Assembly (NCBI GenBank): GCA_936908745.1
Contig: CAKZFX010000023.1
Coordinates: 1-64,000 of the forward strand
DNA from: an uncultured Chitinophagaceae bacterium
GTDB taxonomy: Bacteria; Bacteroidota; Bacteroidia; Chitinophagales; Chitinophagaceae
Direction: 5' to 3'
Length of the DNA: 64,000 nucleotides
The position numbers and the translations under genes are program-made. Below, one piece after another: positions 17,063-25,157 of this stretch (position 1 is its first letter; every line of letters starts with the position of its first letter). A model generated the notes under the pieces. It made no database searches. It was given only the letters and a program-made list of their open reading frames with translations, and was not told where the DNA came from.

Positions 17063-17692
17063 TCAGATCAGGTTCTTTTCCAGTGCATAGCGGGTGAGGT
17101 CTGCATTGGACTTCATTTTCATTTTTTCCATGATCCTTGCCCTGTATGTACTGACCGTCGTAACGCTTAGGGAAAGCTGCGACGCTATTTCTGATACCGA
17201 TTTACCAGCGGCCAGCAGCTTGAATACATCAAACTCGCGGTCAGACAGCAGTTCATGTGATTGCTGGCTGGTGTCTGTATCAAAAGCTTCCGCCAGTCTT
17301 TCGGCGATGCTTGGGGTAATGAATTTTTTGCCCAGCAACACTGTTTGTATGGCCTGCACGAGTTCTTCGTGTATAGCATCTTTGCCGAGATAGCCCGATG
17401 CACCGGCTTTCAGCACACGCAGCGCATATTGGTCTTCGGGGTGCATACTCATGATCAGCACGGGCAAAGAAGGAGAGGTTTGTTTGATTTGCCGTAAAGC
17501 GTCGAGACCGCTTCTTCCGGGCATGCTAAGATCGCAGATCACCACATCCCATTTATCCTGTATCACTTTATTGATAAGGCTTTCCGCATCTGACGTTTCT
17601 ACAATGTCAGCAGAAGGATACTCCTCCACTAATAATTGTTTCAGCCCTTTACGAACAATTGCATGGTCGTCGGCAATAAGAATTCTGATCAT
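17063..17692 (-). CDS. NarL/FixJ-family response regulator
   Basis: 209 residues: receiver with IADDHA, Asp54 in VICDLSMPGRSG and YLGKDAIHEE, then a LuxR HTH with LLSDREFDVFKLLAAGKSVSEI and TTVSTYRARIMEKMKMK. Starts 28 bases after the stop of the 1315-residue kinase, in the same direction, so a likely cognate pair. Strong similarity to the 16299-16922 protein suggests tandem duplication. Confidence 0.94.
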   Translation of the reverse strand: MIRILIADDHAIVRKGLKQLLVEEYPSADIVETSDAESLINKVIQDKWDVVICDLSMPGRSGLDALRQIKQTSPSLPVLIMSMHPEDQYALRVLKAGASGYLGKDAIHEELVQAIQTVLLGKKFITPSIAERLAEAFDTDTSQQSHELLSDREFDVFKLLAAGKSVSEIASQLSLSVTTVSTYRARIMEKMKMKSNADLTRYALEKNLI

Positions 17693-17720
17693 CCGGTAAT
17701 AAGATTTATGATTCTAAGGT

Positions 17721-20700
17721 TTAATTCTGGTTCATCAAAGGTACACATACTATTACTTTCGTCCCCTGTCCTGCTATACTTTGCACCTCATAGCTGCCAC
17801 CCATCATCGCCGTTCTTTCTTTCATACCCAGTATGCCTAATGTTCTTACTTCTTTTATTTTGTCTTTGTCAAAACCTTTACCATTATCTTCAATACACAA
17901 TGTAAGATTATTGTCTGTATGCTGCAAACTGATCGTCACTTTATCAGCTCCAGAATGACGGGCTACATTTGTCAATGATTCCTGGAAAATGCGGAAGATG
18001 CCGGTCTTTTGGGTATCAGATAAATTAAAATCGGTTTCAGGCTCCGAAAATTCGGTTTTAATGCCGGAACGTTTTTCAAATTCACGTGAATGCCAGTCGA
18101 TCGTGGCCACCAGTCCCAGGTCATCCAGCAAACTTGGACGCAGTTCAGATGAAATACGCCGTACGGTTTTCACTGTGCCATCCAGCATTTCGGTAAGGCT
18201 TTTCAATTTTTCACGCACCGATTCCCCTTCGCCCTGCATCCGTTTATTGAGCCATGATACATCCATTTTCAATACAGTCAACTGCTGACCTAATTCATCA
18301 TGTATCTCCCGGGCAATATGCGCCCTTTCTTCTTCCCGTATGTTTTGTAAGTGATCTGTCAGTTTACGGATGGATTCATAGGATGCACGCAGTTTTTCTT
18401 CCGCTATATATTTATCCGTTATATTATTTGCTAATATCAAACGTACCGGCTGGTCCTCATAAATTATATCATGGCTTAATATGTCTGCATATAAAATGCT
18501 TCCGTCTTTTCTTTTATGACGCCATACACCTGCATGAAAAGACCCGGTGGTCCGATAGGCCGGATGTTTGGAGGCATTGAATTTTTCAATGTCTTCCTGT
18601 GGCCGCATCTGTTCAGGCGTCAGTTGCAGGAAATCCTCCCGGTTGTAACCATATTGCGCCAATGCCGATTCGTTTACATCAATAAATTTATAAGATGGCA
18701 GGCTCAGCATCCACATAGGCAGCGGGTTGCTGTCAAAAAGCAGTTTGTATTTTCTTTCAGAAACCCTGATCTTTTCTTCGGCCAGTTTCCGTTCGGTAAT
18801 ATCAATGCCTGTTCCAAGCAAACAGGTCTTTCCTTCATATTGGATCAATACGGCTTTAAAGTGATAAGGTGTTTTAGTGCCATCCTTTGCAATAAACGGA
18901 ACTTCGGCATCACCACTTCCTTCCTTGAAAACATTTTGAATACGTTCCACTATATAATCACGGTCAGCACCTTCTTCAAATAATTGTGTCGGGTGGATGG
19001 CGGCGATCTCATCTGCACTGTAACCTGTCACTTCTTCCAGCTTCCTGTTCCAGAGTATAAATTTTCCTGTTTCATCATAAAAGTAAAAAACACCGGGCAG
19101 GCTGCTGATCAGTTTATCTGCCAGTTCTTTTGCTTCGATGATTTCCCGTTCAGCTTCTTTTCGTTCGGTAATATCCATCATGCTGCCCATCATACGCAAT
19201 GGCTTTCCGTCTTTGCCGCGGAGAATATAGGTACGATCATACATGGTTACTGATTTATCACCAGCGGCTGTAAACCGGTATTCAGATACCCATGTGTTGA
19301 CATCGGATGCCAATGCAGCACCAAAACTGTCTACTATTTTTTGCCTGTCATCCGGATGTATGCGTGCCACCCATTGCTCATTGGTAGGTACAGGGTCACC
19401 TGCTTTCATACCATACAATTGCTGGTGCGCATCGTTGGCCCAACCTTTGCCTGTTTCAAAATCCCATTCCCATACGGCATCGTTAGTGGTGCGGGCAATC
19501 AGGTTAAAGCGTTCATTGGATTTATAAATAATCTGTTCCGCTTTTTTTCTTTCCGTAATATCCGTCATGCTGCCAGTCAGCCGCAACGCTTTGCCATTTG
19601 CATCGCGGATCACATAACACCTGTCATAAATAGTGATATAGTTATTATCACTCTTCAGGAAACGGTATTCACTTTCCCAATAGTTAATGTCGGTTGATAA
19701 AGCGATCTCCTGCGCGGCTGTTACGTTTTCCCTGTCATCAGGGTGAATCCGCTGTTGCCACTCGGCTACTGTTGGCACGGGATCTTTTGTTGTAAGGCCA
19801 TATAGTCCCTGGTGCACTTCATTGGACCAAAGTTCATTGGTTTCAATATTCCATTCCCAGATACCATCGTGGGTTACCTCCGAGATCATTTTGAAACGGT
19901 CATTGAATTTCTCGATGGCGGCGAGGTCTTTTTTCCGGTCGGTGATGTCGCGAACGAATGCAAGGAAACGGCCATCGGATAAGAATTTGGCATTTATTTC
20001 CACGTCCATCAAAGAGCCGTCTTTCTTTATCATTTTCCGTTCAGAACTCGCACTTCCATGCTCTTTCATCTTATCAAACCGGAAGGGATTTGCTTTCAGT
20101 TCTTCAGGTTCGGCAAGATCAAAAATGGTCATATTGCTCAATTCTTCCATTGAGTATTGCGATAAGCGGCAGCCGCTTGAGTTGACGACAATGAATTTAC
20201 CTGAACTATTGGCAATGAAAATACCATCTGTTGCCTGTTCTACCAGTGTACGGTATTTCTCTTCGCTTTCACTGATAGCCTGTTGTATTTTCTTTTGCTC
20301 TGTAATGTCAACCATCAATCCACGCAGGCTGACGGGTTTTCCATTTTCCAATACAAGATTGACAATATCACGCAACCAGACTATTCGTCCATCCGCGGCG
20401 ATCATCCGGTATTCAAATTCATGCGGCTGTTTGTCTTTGGTGGATTGCATGCAAAAGTTGACAGCCCATTCCCGGTCGTCGGGGTGAATATGTTTGCTCC
20501 AGAAGTCGGGAACAGTAAGCCACAAATCAACAGGATAGCCTAATAACCTTTCTGCCTGTTTGCTGACAAAGCTGAAAGCAAATGTGCCGGCATCGGCTTC
20601 CCACACGATACCATCAATGGCATTGACAAGGTCTTTGTATTGTGATTCGGCTTTCTCTAATTCTTTCTTGATGTTCTTCTCATCGGTTATGTCGCGGAAG

Positions 20701-21668
20701 TGAATGCTTAAGCCATGTTGTGAAGGATAGATATGGTTTTCCAGCCATTTGCCTGTGCTCTCGCTATGGTATTCAAGAAACACATATTCCTGGGTTTCCA
20801 TCGCCCGGCGCATCGCTTTTCCATATTCCGTCTCATTAATCATTGGAAAAACATCGGCAATATTGTGGCCGATCAGTTCATGCATTTTTTTTCCTGTAAG
20901 CTTCAGCACCTGCCCGTTTGCATATACATAGTTCCATTGGCTGTCGAAAGCAATAAAGCCATCGCTGATACGATCAAGTATATCTTTAAAAGCTACGGTT
21001 TTTTCAACCAGTTGATTGGCCAGTTCCTGGTTCAGTCGTTTTTTCACATCACGGCGCACCAGCAGCAAGAAAGAAAGAAGGAACACGATAAATAAACCGG
21101 CGAGTACAAAGAATAAGAAGGTGGTGTGGCGGGCATTTTTTTCACGGTTGCTGTTATATTTTTCCAAAACAGCCCTTTCTTCACTTTCAATTTTGCGGCT
21201 CAGCTCTCGTATATCATCCATCAGTTCTTTACCTTCTGCTGAAGCGATCTTCGCCATAGCCGCTTTATGCCCTTGTTCTTTTTGAAGTTGCACGATCGAT
21301 TCGGAAAAAGCCACTTTTTTGTCTACTAACTGCAAGAGCCTTTTTACATCATTTTCACGTTGTTTGGTGTCGGCTGTGGTTAATAAGGAAAGAGAATCAG
21401 TAGTGATCCTTGACACACCTCTCCGATAGGGTTCAAGGAAACTTTCGTTACCTGAAATAACATACCCTCTTTCGCCTGTCTCGATATTCTGGACATCATC
21501 AAAGATAGATTCAATAGCCCGCAGCGAACGGAGGGATTCATTGATGACCTCATTGTCTTTCCCTGATTTTTGCATATTGGAATACGTGTATAATGCAAAG
21601 AAGCAAACAATGCCCAATGCAATAAGGTAGCCCAATATGATAGCCTTCCTGATAGAAAATGAAATCAT
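17721..21668 (-). CDS. Large CHASE3 multi-PAS sensor histidine kinase
   Basis: 1315 residues. TM1 about 7-28; periplasmic CHASE3 domain to about 180 (contains ETGERGYVISGNESFLEPY); TM2 about 183-206. Seven PAS/PAC units can then be counted before the HisKA_3 motif ERAHIAREIHDELGQQL (His near 1122) and the ATPase domain (DNGKGFD, GILGMKERTAMMGG). PAS units 4 and 5 are near duplicates, each with WEWN/WEWD, HQxLYG, RIHPDDR and YDRxYxxR landmarks. It sits between a NarL regulator upstream (58 bases) and another downstream (28 bases). The input signal is unknown. Confidence 0.94.
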   Translation of the reverse strand: MISFSIRKAIILGYLIALGIVCFFALYTYSNMQKSGKDNEVINESLRSLRAIESIFDDVQNIETGERGYVISGNESFLEPYRRGVSRITTDSLSLLTTADTKQRENDVKRLLQLVDKKVAFSESIVQLQKEQGHKAAMAKIASAEGKELMDDIRELSRKIESEERAVLEKYNSNREKNARHTTFLFFVLAGLFIVFLLSFLLLVRRDVKKRLNQELANQLVEKTVAFKDILDRISDGFIAFDSQWNYVYANGQVLKLTGKKMHELIGHNIADVFPMINETEYGKAMRRAMETQEYVFLEYHSESTGKWLENHIYPSQHGLSIHFRDITDEKNIKKELEKAESQYKDLVNAIDGIVWEADAGTFAFSFVSKQAERLLGYPVDLWLTVPDFWSKHIHPDDREWAVNFCMQSTKDKQPHEFEYRMIAADGRIVWLRDIVNLVLENGKPVSLRGLMVDITEQKKIQQAISESEEKYRTLVEQATDGIFIANSSGKFIVVNSSGCRLSQYSMEELSNMTIFDLAEPEELKANPFRFDKMKEHGSASSERKMIKKDGSLMDVEINAKFLSDGRFLAFVRDITDRKKDLAAIEKFNDRFKMISEVTHDGIWEWNIETNELWSNEVHQGLYGLTTKDPVPTVAEWQQRIHPDDRENVTAAQEIALSTDINYWESEYRFLKSDNNYITIYDRCYVIRDANGKALRLTGSMTDITERKKAEQIIYKSNERFNLIARTTNDAVWEWDFETGKGWANDAHQQLYGMKAGDPVPTNEQWVARIHPDDRQKIVDSFGAALASDVNTWVSEYRFTAAGDKSVTMYDRTYILRGKDGKPLRMMGSMMDITERKEAEREIIEAKELADKLISSLPGVFYFYDETGKFILWNRKLEEVTGYSADEIAAIHPTQLFEEGADRDYIVERIQNVFKEGSGDAEVPFIAKDGTKTPYHFKAVLIQYEGKTCLLGTGIDITERKLAEEKIRVSERKYKLLFDSNPLPMWMLSLPSYKFIDVNESALAQYGYNREDFLQLTPEQMRPQEDIEKFNASKHPAYRTTGSFHAGVWRHKRKDGSILYADILSHDIIYEDQPVRLILANNITDKYIAEEKLRASYESIRKLTDHLQNIREEERAHIAREIHDELGQQLTVLKMDVSWLNKRMQGEGESVREKLKSLTEMLDGTVKTVRRISSELRPSLLDDLGLVATIDWHSREFEKRSGIKTEFSEPETDFNLSDTQKTGIFRIFQESLTNVARHSGADKVTISLQHTDNNLTLCIEDNGKGFDKDKIKEVRTLGILGMKERTAMMGGSYEVQSIAGQGTKVIVCVPLMNQN

Positions 21669-21726
21669 TCCTTTCTAATATTACAGAAAAAGACGACGAA
21701 GCGGGGACCGGCTGTTCAAGAAATAA

Positions 21727-22365
21727 TTACAACCCTTGTGTATTTATAAAATTGACCAGTGATGCCGTATTCTTCAGGTTAAGTTTTTTGAGGATATTGT
21801 AACGATGCACTTCGACTGTTTTTAAAGAGATGTCAAGACGCATAGCTATTTCTTTAGAAGATAGTCCTTCTTTGATCAACTGGATAATATCCAGTTCTCT
21901 CCTCGAAAGATTGTTCATATCCGCACCTGTGCTCACGGTTTCATCCAGCTCCTGCTGTGCGAGTATGTTCTTTACTTCATCACAGATATACTTCCGGCCG
22001 CCATTTACTTCGAGAATGGCATTGATCATTTCATCTTTCGATGAATTTTTGGTCACGTATCCCATGGCGCCTAATTGCAGCATACGTTTGGCATACGCAG
22101 GCATGGAGTGCATGGAAACACCTATTATCTTGGAGGCCGGGGAAAGCTTACGGATTTGCTTGGTGGCATCAAATCCATTAACGGGGCTCATGTTAACGTC
22201 CATAAGAATAATATCAGGACGTTTTTCTTTTGCCATTTCAATTGCTTCCTCTCCACTGCTTGTTTCACCAATAACCTGGAAGCGGGCATCACTGCTCAAA
22301 ATAAAAGACCATGAGTCTCTTATGAGCCGGTGATCATCTACGAGCAGAACTGTAATTTTTTGCAT
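21727..22365 (-). CDS. NarL/FixJ-family response regulator
   Basis: 212 residues: receiver (LLVDDHRLIRD; Asp56 in IILMDVNMSP; YVTKNSSKDE), then a LuxR-type HTH with LSRRELDIIQLIKEGLSSKEI and KTVEVHRYNILKKLNLK. First gene of the minus-strand two-component run. The preceding intergenic region (22366-22652) is very AT-rich and presumably holds the promoter, although I could not pick a convincing -7/-33 pair. Confidence 0.93.
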   Translation of the reverse strand: MQKITVLLVDDHRLIRDSWSFILSSDARFQVIGETSSGEEAIEMAKEKRPDIILMDVNMSPVNGFDATKQIRKLSPASKIIGVSMHSMPAYAKRMLQLGAMGYVTKNSSKDEMINAILEVNGGRKYICDEVKNILAQQELDETVSTGADMNNLSRRELDIIQLIKEGLSSKEIAMRLDISLKTVEVHRYNILKKLNLKNTASLVNFINTQGL

Positions 22366-22652
22366 TGGGATATCGGCTTTTAACTTTTGGAATAAGGTTT
22401 ATTTACGTAAAAAAATACGAATAACCTTTCGTTAATTAAACAAAGAAACTTCCATTTCTGCTTAAAAAAAAATATTCCGCTAAGTTTAGGTAAAAACACT
22501 TACATATCAATTTGTATAATAAACCATTAAAAATCAACACAGTTCATAATATATATTTTCGTTTGTAGAACAAATGCTACAATAAAAAAAAGAAAAATCG
22601 TGCCCTTTTTCGGCTTGTTTCGGGCCGCATCCGGTCATCGGAAAATAAGGGT

Positions 22653-23762
22653 TTACTGCAATACATCTCTGACACAGCGAAATCCGGTATGCTCCAGTCC
22701 CGTATCGTGGCTGCTTTTCATCCGCCTGGCTACCCGGTAACCGCTGCAATAAGAATCATTGCACAAAAAACTACCGCCACGCAAACTTCGCTTTTCCATA
22801 GCAGGCTCTTGCGGATCAAAAGATGTGGCAGCACCTTTGGGGTTACTGCTTATTTTACCTTTCAGCGTTTTATAGTAATCATAGTTATACAGATCGCTGC
22901 ACCATTCCCATACATTGCCCGCCATATCATATAGTCCATAACCGTTCGGCGCAAATGACCGCACCGGTGCAGCCGTCACATACCCATCTTTTTTTTCATT
23001 GCGGTAAGGGAAGTCGCCTTCCCAGCTATTTGTTTTTGGTTTGCCCTTGTTGACGGGCTCATTGCCCCAGGGATAAGTATTGTTGATTAATCCTCCCCTT
23101 GCGGCAAATTCCCATTCGGCTTCTGTTGGTAACCGTTTCCCAGCCCATTTGCAATAGGCCATCGCATCATCCCAGCTAATATGCACAACAGGATATTCTT
23201 CCTTTCCGTTGATGGAACTATTGGGGCCTTGCGGATGTTTCCAGTCAGCACCTTTTACCCAGTGCCACCATTGGCTGTAGTCGTTGAGATCAACTGGCCC
23301 GGAGGTTTGTGAAAAGACTAATGAAGCAGCTTGCAATATATCATCGGATGGTTTTTCCGTACCGGGCGGTAATGATCTTTTCATTTCCTCCCAATCCGGT
23401 TTTCGTTCGGCGGTAGTTATATAGCCGGTCTCATTTATAAACTTCTGAAATTGCTGGTTTGTCACTTCGGTGATATCCATATAGAAAGGCGACAGCTGCA
23501 CGATATGTTTGGGTAGTTCATCGGGGTCTGCTTGTTCATTATCGCCGCCCATTTCAAATGTGCCACCGGGAATGAGTATCATTCCTTTTGCAGATGTATC
23601 GCCGTTGAATTGGATAGTTGTATCACTGGCGATCATTCCTGCCCTTGACGAAGGCAAGCAAGCATGGGCTGAATCTTTTTCAGGCCTTTTAGTTGTGCTG
23701 TTGTTTTTGCAAGAAAGGGAAAACAGCAGCAGTACTGGTATGGTTGTACCGAACTTATTCAT
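22653..23762 (-). CDS. Exported formylglycine-generating-enzyme (SUMF1)-family lipoprotein
   Basis: 369 residues from MNKFGTTIPVLLLFSLSC, a lipoprotein signal with lipobox SLSC. The FGE-sulfatase domain runs from about residue 65: ILIPGGTFEMGGD, FYMDITEVTNQQF, WDDAMAYCKWAGKRLPTEAEWE, DMAGNVWEWC. The C-terminal RGGSFLCNDSYCSGYR carries Cys334 and Cys339, with the same spacing as the catalytic Cys336/Cys341 of human FGE, followed by GFRCVRD. It could therefore be a true sulfatase-activating oxidase or a domain relative such as a GldK-like scaffold. No sulfatase gene is in the window. The longer frame start at 23795 is not preferred, because the signal begins at 23762. Confidence 0.85.
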   Translation of the reverse strand: MNKFGTTIPVLLLFSLSCKNNSTTKRPEKDSAHACLPSSRAGMIASDTTIQFNGDTSAKGMILIPGGTFEMGGDNEQADPDELPKHIVQLSPFYMDITEVTNQQFQKFINETGYITTAERKPDWEEMKRSLPPGTEKPSDDILQAASLVFSQTSGPVDLNDYSQWWHWVKGADWKHPQGPNSSINGKEEYPVVHISWDDAMAYCKWAGKRLPTEAEWEFAARGGLINNTYPWGNEPVNKGKPKTNSWEGDFPYRNEKKDGYVTAAPVRSFAPNGYGLYDMAGNVWEWCSDLYNYDYYKTLKGKISSNPKGAATSFDPQEPAMEKRSLRGGSFLCNDSYCSGYRVARRMKSSHDTGLEHTGFRCVRDVLQ

Positions 23763-23788
23763 TACTCCTGTGACTGGCATCATAATTA

Positions 23789-24367
23789 TTACCATTTGGT
23801 AAATAACGGCATGTAGTCAATTTTTCTCTCACTAATAGGACAATTAAAAAATCGAGAAAAAATATCCGCAACCAATAACGCATTTTTAGAAATATGATCA
23901 TAAGAGATTGGCAAGTTTTTTTCGTTAATCTGAATTCCGATAGAAGAGCGCAGTATTATTACCTGATAAAAATTTGACTTAGGCTGTACTATTACACATT
24001 TGATATCACTCAATAGACATATCGTTCTACCATTAATAAGGATATATCCATCTTTTTTAACAAGAGTAATACCTTTAAAATTTTTGTAAGTTTTATATAA
24101 GGAAGAAAAAAAATTGAATGTTGCTGTTATTAAAATAACAATAGCTAATGCACCCGCTAAAAATGGAATATAGTGCGGCAATAACGTAAACATCCAGGTA
24201 CAAACGGTGATGTAAACTACCGGGCTAAAGATCAGGAAGAAAGCAATCCTTTTCTTTACTTTTTTATTTAAAGAAATCTCCACGAGTTTATCTGTTTCAT
24301 TTATAATAAAACGCCCAATGCTATATGATGCCCTATTAGTCATATCATTTTGGTTTATTTCAAGCAA
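23789..24367 (-). CDS. Hypothetical membrane protein, AT-rich
   Basis: Up to 192 residues from a TTG at 24367, or 184 from the ATG at 24343 (MTNRASYSIG), which I prefer. Two hydrophobic helices (IAFFLIFSPVVYITVCTWMF and FLAGALAIVILITATFNFF, about residues 40-90) are followed by a ~100-residue soluble part resembling a PH-like fold (GYILINGRTICLLSDIKCVIV), a guess only. Base composition is much more AT-rich than neighbours. It lies between the FGE-like gene and a broken gene next to tmRNA. Function unknown. Confidence 0.6.
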   Translation of the reverse strand: MLEINQNDMTNRASYSIGRFIINETDKLVEISLNKKVKKRIAFFLIFSPVVYITVCTWMFTLLPHYIPFLAGALAIVILITATFNFFSSLYKTYKNFKGITLVKKDGYILINGRTICLLSDIKCVIVQPKSNFYQVIILRSSIGIQINEKNLPISYDHISKNALLVADIFSRFFNCPISERKIDYMPLFTKW

Positions 24368-24617
24368 AAAGCGTTTCTATAATTTCTTTAAATGAAGGAT
24401 TTTGCACCTTAAAATAATTATCATAAGTCTTTTGTTCACCTTCATATTTGAAAAGCTCGATTTCCCACGCAGGTGATTTCAAAATGAGTCGAATAGTAAA
24501 ATATCCTTAATCAACAAATAAAACTTTAGTAAGGCGTTTTAAGTCGTCCCTATCACTTTCCCGGAAATGCGTGAAGCCCGAAAAGCCTATTCTTTTGAGA
24601 AAATCTTCGTCATACAT
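24360..24617 (-). pseudogene. Small gene broken by an in-frame TAA
   Basis: Translating the minus strand from the ATG at 24615-24617 gives MYDEDFLKRIGFSGFTHFRE..., a TAA at 24507-24509 after 36 codons, then an uninterrupted 48 codons in the same frame (GYFTIRLILKSPAWEIELF...) to TGA at 24360. Removing the single stop gives a plausible 85-residue soluble protein, so a nonsense mutation is the simplest reading. No family recognised. It overlaps the upstream end of the next membrane gene and shares its AT-rich composition. Confidence 0.6.
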
Positions 24618-24693
24618 ATTTTAAATTAATAAAAAGAAGGCAAAAAAATACCATTACCGCCTTTATCCGGCAGCAATGGTATATCTTAAAAAG

Positions 24694-25060
24694 TGGAGGT
24701 GACCGGATTCGAACCGGTGTCCAAACATATTCTACAAAAGCTTTCTACATGCTTATCCTGTTTTATATTGTCGGGAATAAACTGGAAACCGGCAACCGAT
24801 TTACTCCTTAGCTGGATAGTCTTAAGCAACCGGCACAGCCTGTGGTTGCAGCATCTTGTTTTGTTTTAAGTCGGCGGCGGGGCTTGGAAACAAGCGAACC
24901 TGCCCGGCGGCCCTAATGACTACTTAATCACTGATTAGGCAGCCATGGCATACTGAGTATTGCCATTTGTGTTTTGAGTATTCAGATTAGCGGGCTAATT
25001 ACACAACGCCCGGCATGCTTACACTTTCAAAGACCTATGCTGTCAAAACCATACACCCCC
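24694..25060 (-). ncRNA. ssrA: tmRNA
   Basis: The 5' end reads GGGGGTGTATGGTTTTGACAG and the 3' end GGTTCGAATCCGGTCACCTCCA, the two halves of the tRNA-Ala-like acceptor (GGGGGTG pairs with CACCTCC). The CCA is not encoded. The tag reading frame at 24935-24964 gives GNTQYAMAA then TAA, resembling the Bacteroidota tags that begin with Gly. About 367 nt. It rescues stalled ribosomes and tags products for proteolysis. Confidence 0.95.
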
Positions 25061-25099
25061 TGGAAAGGCTGATGCAAAATTACAGCCGGAATCAAACTA

Positions 25100-25107
25100 C
25101 AAATTTA
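25100..25107 (-). promoter_or_regulatory. Putative -7 box of ssrA
   Basis: The minus strand reads TAAATTTG (TAnnTTTG), 40 bases before the mature tmRNA 5' end. No -33 element seen. Confidence 0.5.
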
Positions 25108-25157
25108 CGAAATAAAAATGTCTTTAGCAGATAAACCGGAACGATTAGTTTTAGGGT

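Noticed and set aside
22366..22652. A small RNA or promoter in the AT-rich gap upstream of the NarL regulator
   Set aside because: I could not find a TAnnTTTG box with acceptable spacing, nor a stable hairpin with a T run; left unannotated.
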